A stretch of DNA of 62,242 nt from positions 1-62,242 of IMG/VR virus record IMGVR_UViG_3300009183_000009; one strand, 5' to 3'. This stretch comes from a virus. Positions 51,113 through 58,294 of the stretch are shown in pieces. Under the pieces are notes generated by a model, which worked only from the letters and a program-made list of their open reading frames with translations, was not told the DNA's origin and did not search any database. The first letter of the stretch is position 1. Each line of letters begins with the position of its first letter. A program made the position numbers and the translations under genes.

Positions 51113-51390
51113 ATACCCACCATTTTTCCTTACTGGACAACCTAGTGGGTATCTCGGTTGTCCGATGTTTACTGGCGATTCTACTACTCTATCCCACGAT
51201 ACCTATCGCATACGGACATATCAAAGGATAAATAACTTTTCACACCCACCTCAACCTGTATATATATATATTTATCTTTTTATCTCTTATATATATATAG
51301 GTATTGTGGGATGGGTATGGCTTGAAGCCCCGCCAGTATTGGGATGCGCGATACCCACCAGATTGTCCACATGGGAAAAATAGTGGGTAT
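51113..51390. repeat. 278-bp imperfect palindrome centred at about 51251.5
   Basis: Outer 41-base arms (51113-51153 and 51350-51390) match in inverted orientation at 34 of 41 positions. Inside, ACTGGCG (51171) pairs with CGCCAGT (51331), ATCCCACGATACCTAT (51191) with 51297-51312 (15 of 16), and AAAGGATAAATA (51223) with 51269-51280 (11 of 12). Three of these pairs share the centre 51251.5 exactly; the ACTGGCG pair centres at 51254. Each 41-base arm is itself flanked by ATACCCAC and GTGGGTAT. Confidence 0.8.
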
Positions 51391-51431
51391 CGTTCCCACA
51401 CCTGTATATAAACACAGTTGTGGTTAAACAC

Positions 51432-51448
51432 AGTATCACATTGATACT
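51432..51448. promoter_or_regulatory. Repeated palindrome, copy 3 (AGTATCA-CAT-TGATACT)
   Basis: Perfect 7-3-7 inverted repeat, 6 bases after the stop of the 65-residue gene and next to the 278-bp palindrome. One of five copies. Confidence 0.8.
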
Positions 51449-51454
51449 GAGTCG

Positions 51455-51652
51455 TCATATCAGGCGCAGTTGTTGGGCTGAACGCTTGATGTCTTGCCAC
51501 TCATCGAGGGCGGCTTCTTCTTTGAGCTTGCGCTTCTTGTCGTGGTATGCCTTGGGGTTCTTGTCGTATAGGTCTGCCATAGCTTTGCAGTCTTTGCGTA
51601 GCTCGGCGAGCTTGGTGCGGGTATCGGATGGGATGTGGATGCGGTATTTCAT
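51455..51652 (-). CDS. Small basic helical protein
   Basis: 65 residues (MKYRIHIPSDTRTKLAELRKDCKAMADLYDKN), almost wholly helical and basic, so nucleic-acid binding is possible. Leader GGAGTAATCAA directly before the ATG. No known family. Confidence 0.68.
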   Translation of the reverse strand: MKYRIHIPSDTRTKLAELRKDCKAMADLYDKNPKAYHDKKRKLKEEAALDEWQDIKRSAQQLRLI

Positions 51653-51656
51653 TTGA

Positions 51657-51836
51657 TTACTCCTTGTCGTTGTTGAAGATTTGCATGAGTTGTACGCCGA
51701 GCATGAAGGCGCAGAGTAGGGGCAACATAAGCCACAAGGGCGGGATGTATTCGAGTGCTACCTCAATGTGGGTCTTGATGACGACTACGCAGATAGCGCT
51801 GAGGAATACATGGGACAGGACTTGTGTGGATTTCAT
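51657..51836 (-). CDS. Small two-span membrane protein
   Basis: 59 residues from the ATG at 51836 with GGAGAACCACA upstream. Two hydrophobic segments (QVLSHVFLSAICVVVI and IPPLWLMLPLLCAFMLGV) and a charged tail (QIFNNDKE). The longer upstream frame crosses a terminator-like hairpin and is unlikely. Candidate host-envelope-directed early protein. Confidence 0.65.
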   Translation of the reverse strand: MKSTQVLSHVFLSAICVVVIKTHIEVALEYIPPLWLMLPLLCAFMLGVQLMQIFNNDKE

Positions 51837-51880
51837 TGTGGTTCTCCAGTTGAATCGGGATGAGAGTGATTCGTATTTGA

Positions 51881-51921
51881 CAGAAAAAGAAATAGCGGCG
51901 GGACTTGGCATCCACGCCGCT
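51881..51921 (-). terminator. Leftward intrinsic terminator-like hairpin
   Basis: On the leftward strand AGCGGCG...CGCCGCT forms a seven-pair GC-rich stem (51894-51921) followed by ATTTCTTTTTCTG. It follows the first early gene and the palindrome copy at 51934. Likely partial terminator or attenuator between the first and second early genes. Confidence 0.7.
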
Positions 51922-51933
51922 TGGAAAAAACTC

Positions 51934-51950
51934 AGTATCAAGTTGATACT
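51934..51950. promoter_or_regulatory. Repeated palindrome, copy 2 (AGTATCA-AGT-TGATACT)
   Basis: Perfect 7-3-7 inverted repeat between the stop of the first early gene (51957) and a leftward terminator-like hairpin. One of five copies. Confidence 0.8.
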
Positions 51951-51956
51951 AAGCTG

Positions 51957-52331
51957 TTACACAGAAGCCAAGAAGCGGCGTTTCTCAGCCGCAGTCAACT
52001 TACCGAAACTTGTTACCAAACGAGCAACCTTGTCAGTCTTGCTGTTGGTCTTAGCCTTGGGTTTGCTTGGTGCTATCTCATCGCCAAAGATGCGGTTAAG
52101 CACTCTGTTCATTGCCATTCGCGCGGTGCTACCTTGCTTGAATGTCGTGCCGCGTTGACCCTCGTAGGGCTTGCAGTTGTACTTCTTAGATGCCCATTCG
52201 ATGACCAATGGCTTTGCGTCAGTACGAGAGGCGATGCCTAAGGGCAACAAGTCAGAGAGAAGAACGACTGACACATTGTCAGCTTTGTTGAACACGGCGA
52301 AAGCCTGTGCTTTGATGGATGCGAGTTGCAT
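51957..52331 (-). CDS. First early gene: small basic protein
   Basis: 124 residues from the ATG at 52331 with GGAGTAATCAAT directly upstream; an earlier ATG lies inside the leader hairpin and is rejected. N-terminal alpha/beta part (QLASIKAQAFAVFNKADNVSVVLLSDLLPLG), then a Lys-rich C-terminus (KPKAKTNSKTDKVARLVTSFGKLTAAEKRRFL). First gene of the leftward block, so probably a host-takeover or regulatory protein. No named family. Confidence 0.72.
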   Translation of the reverse strand: MQLASIKAQAFAVFNKADNVSVVLLSDLLPLGIASRTDAKPLVIEWASKKYNCKPYEGQRGTTFKQGSTARMAMNRVLNRIFGDEIAPSKPKAKTNSKTDKVARLVTSFGKLTAAEKRRFLASV

Positions 52332-52340
52332 ATTGATTAC

Positions 52341-52372
52341 TCCAAAAGAAAAGCCCCGCATAGTGGCGGGGC
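52341..52372 (-). terminator. Leftward hairpin with U-tract before the first early gene (attenuator-like)
   Basis: Leftward strand: GCCCCGC-loop-GCGGGGC (seven GC-rich pairs) followed by TTTTCTTTTGGA. The hairpin lies inside the leader, between the promoter-like site near 52408 and the ribosome site of the first early gene, so it may act as an attenuator rather than an end-of-operon terminator. Confidence 0.75.
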
Positions 52373-52407
52373 GTCACAGCGAATGAGTTCCCCCAATCGA
52401 TGCATCT

Positions 52408-52413
52408 AGTATA
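52408..52413 (-). promoter_or_regulatory. Leftward early promoter candidate (extended -10)
   Basis: Leftward strand reads TGGTATACT, an extended -10 element (TG-N-TATACT). No good -35 box is seen at 16-18 bases. It lies 42 bases from palindrome copy 1 and drives toward the hairpin leader of the first early gene. Sequence match only. Confidence 0.5.
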
Positions 52414-52454
52414 CCACAATGCGTTTGGAAAGACCCTTTACACCACTCGGACTC

Positions 52455-52471
52455 AGTATCAGTTTGATACT
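52455..52471. promoter_or_regulatory. Repeated palindrome, copy 1 (AGTATCA-GTT-TGATACT)
   Basis: Perfect 7-3-7 inverted repeat upstream of the leftward promoter candidate in the divergent control region. One of five copies, the one best placed to control the whole early block. Confidence 0.8.
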
Positions 52472-52635
52472 GACCCCACCTACCCCCCACCCCCCAATAT
52501 GCACAGCCATGCCCCGTCCCTGTGTGAACACTATTCCCCAGCCATTCTAAATACTTCAGTAAACCTTATTTACTACACCCCATAAATTTTATAAAAATTC
52601 CAAATAACCTATGTCAAACTTTGGACATTCCACCA

Positions 52636-52668
52636 TAAAAAAAGCCCCCTGACTTACATCAAGGGGCT
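52636..52668 (-). terminator. Leftward intrinsic terminator-like hairpin
   Basis: Leftward strand: AGCCCC...GGGGCT with a T-run (TTTTTTTAT) after it. It would stop any leftward transcription started in the late block before it enters the early promoter region. A candidate transcription barrier. Confidence 0.7.
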
Positions 52669-52708
52669 GAAGAGACTTTGCAGTCTAGGAGAAGCAACGG
52701 ACAACTGC

Positions 52709-52737
52709 TTGCCGCATCACTTAAGAAATAGTATACA
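52709..52737 (+). promoter_or_regulatory. Rightward late promoter candidate
   Basis: TTGCCG (52709-52714), a 17-base spacer, and TATACA (52732-52737). Four of six bases in each box fit the host sigma-70 consensus. It starts 54 bases before the terminase small subunit ATG. Sequence match only. Confidence 0.45.
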
Positions 52738-52767
52738 CTTCGGCCATCGAGGTTGCAAGGGCCGCGC

Positions 52768-53364
52768 ATGTTAGAACACTTGGTGCAATTTGAGCCAGAC
52801 GTCACCAGTCTGGAAGATTTCAGGGAACTGGATGATGTGTCATCTGGGGATTTGCTGTCTGCGCAAGTTGCTACAACAGAATGGCTTAAAGAACTTGGTG
52901 TTGCCGCAGATGCAGAAGTAAATAAGGAAGCGCAAACTACCGCCGCCCGTGAAGCTTTCAATGTCGTCACCACAAACACAGACGATGCAACACAAAAATC
53001 CAAACTGCTCCAACTTAAAACCCCAGAGGCTGTGCGCCACATTACAGGCATGTTGACAGCCTATGACTGGGAGTTTGTGGAGATGGCCAAAGAGTTGCGC
53101 GGGTACACCGTAGCAAAACTTTTTGAAGAAACCCAATCCCCCAACGCCAACATCCGCCTTAAAGCCTTAGGACTACTGGGTAAAGTTACAGAGGTGGGTT
53201 TATTTACAGATAAGCTTGAAGTCAAGAAGACTGACCTCACCGATGAGGAGATCGACCGCAAGCTTAAAGACAAGCTGGCCAAGTTCATGGGCGTGCAAGA
53301 CGCTGATGTAGTAGAAGACATCGAGATAAATGAAACTGAACGACCTGACACTGAATCCAACTGA
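52768..53364 (+). CDS. Terminase small subunit
   Basis: 198 residues from the ATG at 52768 with AAGGG upstream (an in-frame TTG at 52753 is less likely). The conserved block TPEAVRHITGMLTAYDWEFVEMAKELRGYTVAKLFEET and the following RLKALGLLGKVTEVGLF are typical of small terminase subunits in this phage group. It binds the packaging site and recruits the large subunit encoded next, which overlaps by 35 bases. Confidence 0.88.
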   Translation: MLEHLVQFEPDVTSLEDFRELDDVSSGDLLSAQVATTEWLKELGVAADAEVNKEAQTTAAREAFNVVTTNTDDATQKSKLLQLKTPEAVRHITGMLTAYDWEFVEMAKELRGYTVAKLFEETQSPNANIRLKALGLLGKVTEVGLFTDKLEVKKTDLTDEEIDRKLKDKLAKFMGVQDADVVEDIEINETERPDTESN

Positions 53365-54868
53365 GATTCAGGCCATCCAGAAAGCTCTCCCCACCCTAAA
53401 CTTGGCGGAGAAGGTGGAGCTTATGGGTATGTTGGAAGAGCGTGAGAAACGCTACCAAGTCAACGTGGGTCGTACAAACATGATTGACTTTGCCAAACAC
53501 GTTTACCCCGGATTCAAAGTCGGGCCACACCACAAGAAGTTGGCGCGGATATTCCAAGACGTGTTAGACGGTAAAAAGAAGAGAGTAATTATCAACATTG
53601 CCCCACGTATGGGTAAGTCCGAGTTTTCGTCTTATTTGTTCCCCGCGTTCTTCCTAGGTAAAAACCCTAACAAGAAGATCATTATGGGGACGCACACTGC
53701 GTCGCTGTCTGAAGACTTTGGACGGCGGGTTCGTAACTTACTGGATGATGAGCACTATCATGAGTTATTTCCCCAAACACTTGTGGCAGATGACCAGAAG
53801 GCCGCTGGAAAATGGTCAACAGCCGCCGGTGGTCAGTACTACGCCGCCGGTGTCGGCGGTGCTCTTGCTGGACGCGGCGCTGACCTATTCGTTATTGATG
53901 ACCCGCATTCGGAACAAGACGTAAAAGCAAACAGTCGTCTAGCGTTTGACACAGCGTGGAGTTGGTTCCAGACTGGCCCTTTGCAACGTCTGATGCCGGG
54001 CGGTGCGATCATAGTCATCATGACGCGCTGGGGGCCGTTGGACTTAACTGGCAGACTCATACAGTATCAGGTGAGTAACCCTGACTCCCCCGTTTGGGAG
54101 ATCGTGGAGCTTCCAGCCATCCTGAACGAGAACACGGAGAACGAGAAGTCGCTCTGGCCGGAGCAGTGGCCGCTCGAGGCGTTGAAGTCTGCCAAGTCCT
54201 CAATGGATCCACGGTACTGGAACGCGCAGTACATGCAGCAGCCTACCTCGGATACGGCGGCAATCATCTCAAGGAAGCACTGGCGTATATGGCAGGGGGA
54301 CGACCCACCCACTTGTGAGTACATCATTCAGTCTTGGGACACGGCGCATGAAACCAAAACAACATCCGACTATTCTGCCTGTACTACTTGGGGGGTCTGG
54401 TACAACGAGGAGGAGAACGACAAGCCCCAGCTTATCCTCCTTGACGCTTTCAAAGACCGGATCGCATTCCCAGAACTCAAACAAGCTGCCTTTAAGCACT
54501 GGAAGGAATGGCAACCCGATGCCTTCATTGTGGAGAAAAAGGCGGCAGGTGGGCCACTGATCCAAGAACTCAGGGCGATGGGCATCCCTGTACAAGAATT
54601 TACACCGAGCCGTGGAAACGATAAGATGGTGCGTGTGCAGGCTATTGCGGACTTGTTCTCCTCTGGTATGGTGTGGGCACCCGACACTCGCTGGGCACGT
54701 GAAGTGATTGAGGAAGTTGCGTCCTTCCCAGTTGGCGAGCACGATGATTATGTGGACACGACCAGCCAAGCACTGCTTCGATTCAGACAAGGCGGCTTCA
54801 TCACGCTAGACACTGATGAGCAAGATGAGCCACAACTTTTTAAGCGCCGTACTGCGGCATACTATTGA
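53330..54868 (+). CDS. Terminase large subunit (packaging ATPase-nuclease)
   Basis: 512 residues. Walker A in a modified form APRMGKSE (91-98), Walker B LFVIDDPHS (186-194), coupling motif IVIMTRWGP, and nuclease aspartates in SWDTAHETK, VEKKAAGGP and DDYVDTT near the end. Packages DNA into the capsid and cuts it. The Arg-Met-Gly form of the P-loop is seen in many terminases. Overlaps the small subunit gene by 35 bases. Confidence 0.94.
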   Translation: MKLNDLTLNPTEIQAIQKALPTLNLAEKVELMGMLEEREKRYQVNVGRTNMIDFAKHVYPGFKVGPHHKKLARIFQDVLDGKKKRVIINIAPRMGKSEFSSYLFPAFFLGKNPNKKIIMGTHTASLSEDFGRRVRNLLDDEHYHELFPQTLVADDQKAAGKWSTAAGGQYYAAGVGGALAGRGADLFVIDDPHSEQDVKANSRLAFDTAWSWFQTGPLQRLMPGGAIIVIMTRWGPLDLTGRLIQYQVSNPDSPVWEIVELPAILNENTENEKSLWPEQWPLEALKSAKSSMDPRYWNAQYMQQPTSDTAAIISRKHWRIWQGDDPPTCEYIIQSWDTAHETKTTSDYSACTTWGVWYNEEENDKPQLILLDAFKDRIAFPELKQAAFKHWKEWQPDAFIVEKKAAGGPLIQELRAMGIPVQEFTPSRGNDKMVRVQAIADLFSSGMVWAPDTRWAREVIEEVASFPVGEHDDYVDTTSQALLRFRQGGFITLDTDEQDEPQLFKRRTAAYY

Positions 54869-54875
54869 GGTACGG

Positions 54876-55142
54876 ATGGAAACACAGAAGTTCATGGGCA
54901 AAAACCAACTAATAGACCGACTGGCAGCGCAGATCGGTTCTCGGGAGACGGCGCTTGAAGTTCTACAAAAGCGGGGGCACGTAGATGCCAAAGGCAACTT
55001 GACCGTTGAAGGCAAAAAACGCGACGCCATGACCGCCGAAGAGCGTGCACTGGACAGAGCAAAAACTCGCACGGGGAAACCCACATCAGCATTTAAATAT
55101 AGCCCAACAACAAATCGGGCTACTCTGAGAAAGAAGTACTGA
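54876..55142 (+). CDS. Small basic protein between terminase and portal
   Basis: 88 residues from ATG 54876 after a TGAGGTACGG leader. The block KNQLIDRLAAQIGSRETALEVLQKRGHVDAKGNLTVEGKKRDAMTAEERALDRAK recurs in phage proteins between terminase and portal genes. Function unknown; possibly a packaging-related factor. One base separates it from the portal start. Confidence 0.75.
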   Translation: METQKFMGKNQLIDRLAAQIGSRETALEVLQKRGHVDAKGNLTVEGKKRDAMTAEERALDRAKTRTGKPTSAFKYSPTTNRATLRKKY

Positions 55143-55143
55143 C

Positions 55144-57663
55144 ATGGCAACCAACATAGACAAAGCCCTGTACCAGCAACCCCAAGGTATGGAAGAACTG
55201 GCACAAGATGAAGATGCCATTGAGATTGAAATTGTTGATCCTGAAGCGGTCAACATCAGCATTGGTGACTTAGAAATCAGCATGATTCCCAGTGAAGATG
55301 AGGATGACTTCAACGTAAACTTGGCCGAGGACATGGACGAAGGTGCAATGTCTTCACTGGCAGGAGACTTAGCCGGAGACGTTGAGCAAGACAAAGGCGC
55401 ACGCAAAGACTGGGAGAAAGCATATACCGAGGGACTCAAACTCCTCGGCTTGCAGTACGAGGAACGTACTGAACCTTGGAACGGCGCTTGTGGCGTGTTC
55501 CACCCCATGATTACAGAAGCGGTAGTACGTTTCCAGTCAGAGACAATTACAGAACAATTCCCAGCCGCAGGCCCAGTGCGTACAAAAATCTTGGGTAAAG
55601 AGACTCCTGAGAAACAAGAAGCTGCTGTGCGTGTCGAGGCTGACATGAACTACGAGTTGACAGAAGTCATGCGCGAGTTTAGGCCTGAGCATGAGCGTAT
55701 GTTGTGGAGCCTCCCCGCTACTGGTTCAGCGTTCAAGAAGGTTTACTACGACCCAAACATTGGCCGTCAAGTATCTATATTTATACCAGCAGAAGATATT
55801 ATTCTGCCCTACGGAACAACAGACTTAGACACTTGCTACCGCTTGACACACGTCATGCGCAAGACCAAGAACGAGATTATCAAGCTCCAGCAAGCAGGCT
55901 TTTACCGTGACATTGAGTTGCCTGACCCCAGTAAAGAACAAGACAACATCAAGAAAGCCAAAGACAAAGAGACAGGGTTCTCTGACTTAAATGATGAGCG
56001 CTACACCTTGTATGAGTGCCATGTTGACTTGGTGCTGGAAGGTGATGAAGACAAAGACGACGACGGTGAACCTACCGGCGTAATGCAACCATACGTAGTT
56101 ACCCTAATAAAAGGAAGCAATGATGTCCTCGCCATCCGCAGAAACTGGGAACAAGACGATCCCCTCAGACTTAAGCGACAACACTTTGTTCACTACCAAT
56201 ACATCCCGGGTTTTGGAGCTTACGGCTTTGGCCTTTTCCACCTCATTGGAGGATACGCCAAGTCAGCCACCAGTCTCATGCGTCAGCTTGTCGATGCTGG
56301 GACGCTTTCTAACTTACCCGGAGGTCTTAAGACTCGCGGAATGCGCATTAAAGGAGACGACACCCCCATCGCTCCCGGAGAATGGCGAGACGTAGACATT
56401 GCTTCTGGGGCACTGCGTGACAGCATCCTGCCCCTACCCTACAAGGAGCCAAGCATTGTCCTGTCTGGCTTGCTGGACAAGATCGTAGAAGAAGGCCGTC
56501 GCTTTGCCGCAACAGCGGATATGAACGTGTCGGACATGTCCGCACAGGCTCCTGTGGGTACGACACTGGCTCTTTTGGAGCGCCAGCTTAAGGTTATGTC
56601 TGCTGTGCAAGCCCGTCTGCACTACACCTTCAAACAAGAGTTGCGTCTGTTGGCTGCGATCATTCGGGACTACACCGAGCCAGATTACGACTACGACCCC
56701 GTTGATGCTCCTCGCAAGGCCAAGAAAAAAGACTATGACCATGTAGACATCATCCCTGTAAGCGACCCTAACGCGGCAACAATGAGCCAGCGGGTTGTGC
56801 AGTACCAAGCCGTCATTCAAATGGCGCAGATGGCGCCCGATATTTATGACTTGCCGCAGTTGCACCGCAACATGCTCCAAGTTTTGGGTATCAAGGATGC
56901 CGATAAACTTGTTCCCCTACCTGACGACATGAAGCCCAAAGATCCTGTGACTGAAAACATGGGAATCATAAAGAGCGAGCCAGTCAAGGCGTTCTTCTAC
57001 CAAGACCATCAGGCGCATATGCAGGTGCATATGGCTCTTATACAAGACCCAACTATTGCACAGATGCTTGGCCAAAACCCCAAGGCACAGCAGATTTCAG
57101 CCGCACTTATGGCGCACATTGCTGAACACGTTGGTTTTGAATATCGTCGTAAGGTTGAGGAGCAACTGGGTGCAGCGCTGCCGCAACAGGATGAAAACCT
57201 GCCTCCAGAAGCAGAATTTGCATTGTCTACTTTATTGGCGCAAGCATCTCAACAAGTGGTGCAACAAGGCCAAACGCAAGCGGCACAACAGCAAGCTCAG
57301 CAGCAAGCGCAAGATCCCATCTTACAAATGCAGCAAGCCGAGCTTCAATTAAAGCAACAAGAGTTGCAAATGAAGGCTCAAGAGGCACAGGCTAAAAACC
57401 AAATTGCACAACAGGAATTGCAGCTAAAGATGCAGATTGCTGGACAGCAAATGGAATTAGATAAAGCAAAAATGCAATCAAAACTGGAATACGACGGCAC
57501 CAAACTTGGAGCGCAAATTAAGAAAGATCAAGCTGAAATAGAGGCTAACCAACAAAGAGAGGGTATGCGCATGGGTATTGATATGGCCAAGCACAAAGCC
57601 CAAAAAGATTTAGATGCTCGGCAGACAGCACTTGATTATTCAAAGGAGAAACCAATTAAATGA
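55144..57663 (+). CDS. Portal protein
   Basis: 839 residues. A long acidic N-terminus (about 1-75) precedes the core: ERTEPWNGACGVFHPMITEAVVRFQSETITEQFP, then TGSAFKKVYYDPNIGRQVSIFIPAEDIILPYG, then RQLVDAGTLSNLPGG. The last about 130 residues are a Gln/Ala-rich coiled coil and a Lys-rich tail, as in barrel-forming portals of short-tailed phages. Makes the ring through which DNA enters and leaves the capsid. Confidence 0.9.
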   Translation: MATNIDKALYQQPQGMEELAQDEDAIEIEIVDPEAVNISIGDLEISMIPSEDEDDFNVNLAEDMDEGAMSSLAGDLAGDVEQDKGARKDWEKAYTEGLKLLGLQYEERTEPWNGACGVFHPMITEAVVRFQSETITEQFPAAGPVRTKILGKETPEKQEAAVRVEADMNYELTEVMREFRPEHERMLWSLPATGSAFKKVYYDPNIGRQVSIFIPAEDIILPYGTTDLDTCYRLTHVMRKTKNEIIKLQQAGFYRDIELPDPSKEQDNIKKAKDKETGFSDLNDERYTLYECHVDLVLEGDEDKDDDGEPTGVMQPYVVTLIKGSNDVLAIRRNWEQDDPLRLKRQHFVHYQYIPGFGAYGFGLFHLIGGYAKSATSLMRQLVDAGTLSNLPGGLKTRGMRIKGDDTPIAPGEWRDVDIASGALRDSILPLPYKEPSIVLSGLLDKIVEEGRRFAATADMNVSDMSAQAPVGTTLALLERQLKVMSAVQARLHYTFKQELRLLAAIIRDYTEPDYDYDPVDAPRKAKKKDYDHVDIIPVSDPNAATMSQRVVQYQAVIQMAQMAPDIYDLPQLHRNMLQVLGIKDADKLVPLPDDMKPKDPVTENMGIIKSEPVKAFFYQDHQAHMQVHMALIQDPTIAQMLGQNPKAQQISAALMAHIAEHVGFEYRRKVEEQLGAALPQQDENLPPEAEFALSTLLAQASQQVVQQGQTQAAQQQAQQQAQDPILQMQQAELQLKQQELQMKAQEAQAKNQIAQQELQLKMQIAGQQMELDKAKMQSKLEYDGTKLGAQIKKDQAEIEANQQREGMRMGIDMAKHKAQKDLDARQTALDYSKEKPIK

Positions 57664-57854
57664 TCCAAGACTTCGCACGCGTATTGCGCGAAAAATTACG
57701 CACCGATATGAACAACTACGCAGATGACTGCGCTGGTGGGGCATGTCGCAATTTTGACGAGTACCAAAAACTCTGCGGGATTATTCAGGGTCTAGCCATC
57801 GCAGAGCGCCACTTACTTGACCTTGCAAAGAAAGTAGAAGAAACCAATGAGTGA
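57660..57854 (+). CDS. Small hypothetical protein after the portal
   Basis: 64 residues overlapping the portal stop (ATGA) and the GroES-like gene. MIQDFARVLREKLRTDMNNYADDCAGGACRNFDEYQKLCGIIQGLAIAERHLLDLAKKVEE is a common short phage protein family with cysteines, of unknown role. Translationally coupled to both neighbours. Confidence 0.75.
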   Translation: MIQDFARVLREKLRTDMNNYADDCAGGACRNFDEYQKLCGIIQGLAIAERHLLDLAKKVEETNE

Positions 57855-58284
57855 ACTTGTTCTAGAACCGGGGCAATACGCCCTGCCTGATGTAATCCAA
57901 CCCGTCGATGCACCCGTGCAAGACGCTACAGACGAAGAAAAAGCCACCATGCTGCCAGAGCCGACAGGCTGGAAGTTGCTGTGTGCCGTGCCCCCAGTCT
58001 CTGAAAAGATTGATGGGACTGCGCTTGATCTTGTACGCGATACAAGCAGTATGCGACAAGAAGAAAGCGCTACCACCGTGTTGTTTGTAATGAAAGTTGG
58101 CCCTGATGCGTATAAAGATCAGACCAAGTTCCCCGCAGGCGCGTGGTGCAAAGAGGGCGATTTTGTCCTTGTTCGTACCTATTCTGGTACGCGGTTCAAA
58201 ATCTTTGGAAAAGAGTTCCGGCTCATCAATGATGACCAAGTGGACGCTGTTGTGCAAGACCCACGCGGGTTAACCCGCGCTTAA
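57847..58284 (+). CDS. GroES-like co-chaperonin
   Basis: 145 residues. After an acidic N-terminus (about 1-38) comes a GroES-type barrel: PTGWKLLCAVPPVSEKIDG (start strand), a mobile-loop-like region, TTVLFVMKVGPDAYKDQTKFPAGAWCKEGDFVLVRTYSGTRFKIFGKEFRLINDDQVDAVV. A phage GroES partner (like gp31 of T4) would redirect host GroEL to fold the capsid protein, and the gene lies just before the scaffold gene. Confidence 0.85.
   Translation: MSELVLEPGQYALPDVIQPVDAPVQDATDEEKATMLPEPTGWKLLCAVPPVSEKIDGTALDLVRDTSSMRQEESATTVLFVMKVGPDAYKDQTKFPAGAWCKEGDFVLVRTYSGTRFKIFGKEFRLINDDQVDAVVQDPRGLTRA
58264..58279. repeat. Perfect 16-bp palindrome at the end of the GroES-like gene
   Basis: CGCGGGTTAACCCGCG is its own reverse complement. 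It lies over the last codons of the co-chaperonin gene, 15 bases before the scaffold ATG and just ahead of its AAAGGAG ribosome site. As RNA it would form a tight GC-rich stem; as DNA a symmetrical site. Confidence 0.85.
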
Positions 58285-58294
58285 AGGAGTAGAA

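Larger units (their letters stand above)
51087..51454. other. Non-coding 368-base stretch, candidate replication origin
   Basis: No convincing gene is present. It contains a 278-bp imperfect palindrome (51113-51390), an AT tract of alternating TA around 51258-51300 and one copy of the repeated early palindrome (51432-51448). A short AT-rich dyad of this kind in a gene-free region of the early block is what a replication origin looks like in many phages. Confidence 0.6.
52332..52767. other. Divergent control region between early and late blocks
   Basis: 436 bases without a convincing gene. From left to right it holds the shared leader of the first early gene, a leftward terminator-like hairpin (52353-52372), a leftward promoter-like site, palindrome copy 1 (52455-52471), a pyrimidine-rich stretch, a second leftward hairpin (52643-52668) and a rightward promoter-like site before the terminase gene. 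Confidence 0.65.

Noticed and set aside
51087-51140. An N-terminal extension of the zinc-ribbon gene (start at 51140)
   Set aside because: It would encode part of the large palindrome's outer arm. The ATG at 51086 puts the zinc ribbon at the start of the protein, as expected, and leaves the palindrome non-coding.
51240-51500. An 86-codon minus-strand frame across the palindrome region
   Set aside because: It reads through the alternating TA tract, a palindrome copy and the end of another gene. Its composition (Tyr/Ile repeats from TATATA) is not protein-like.
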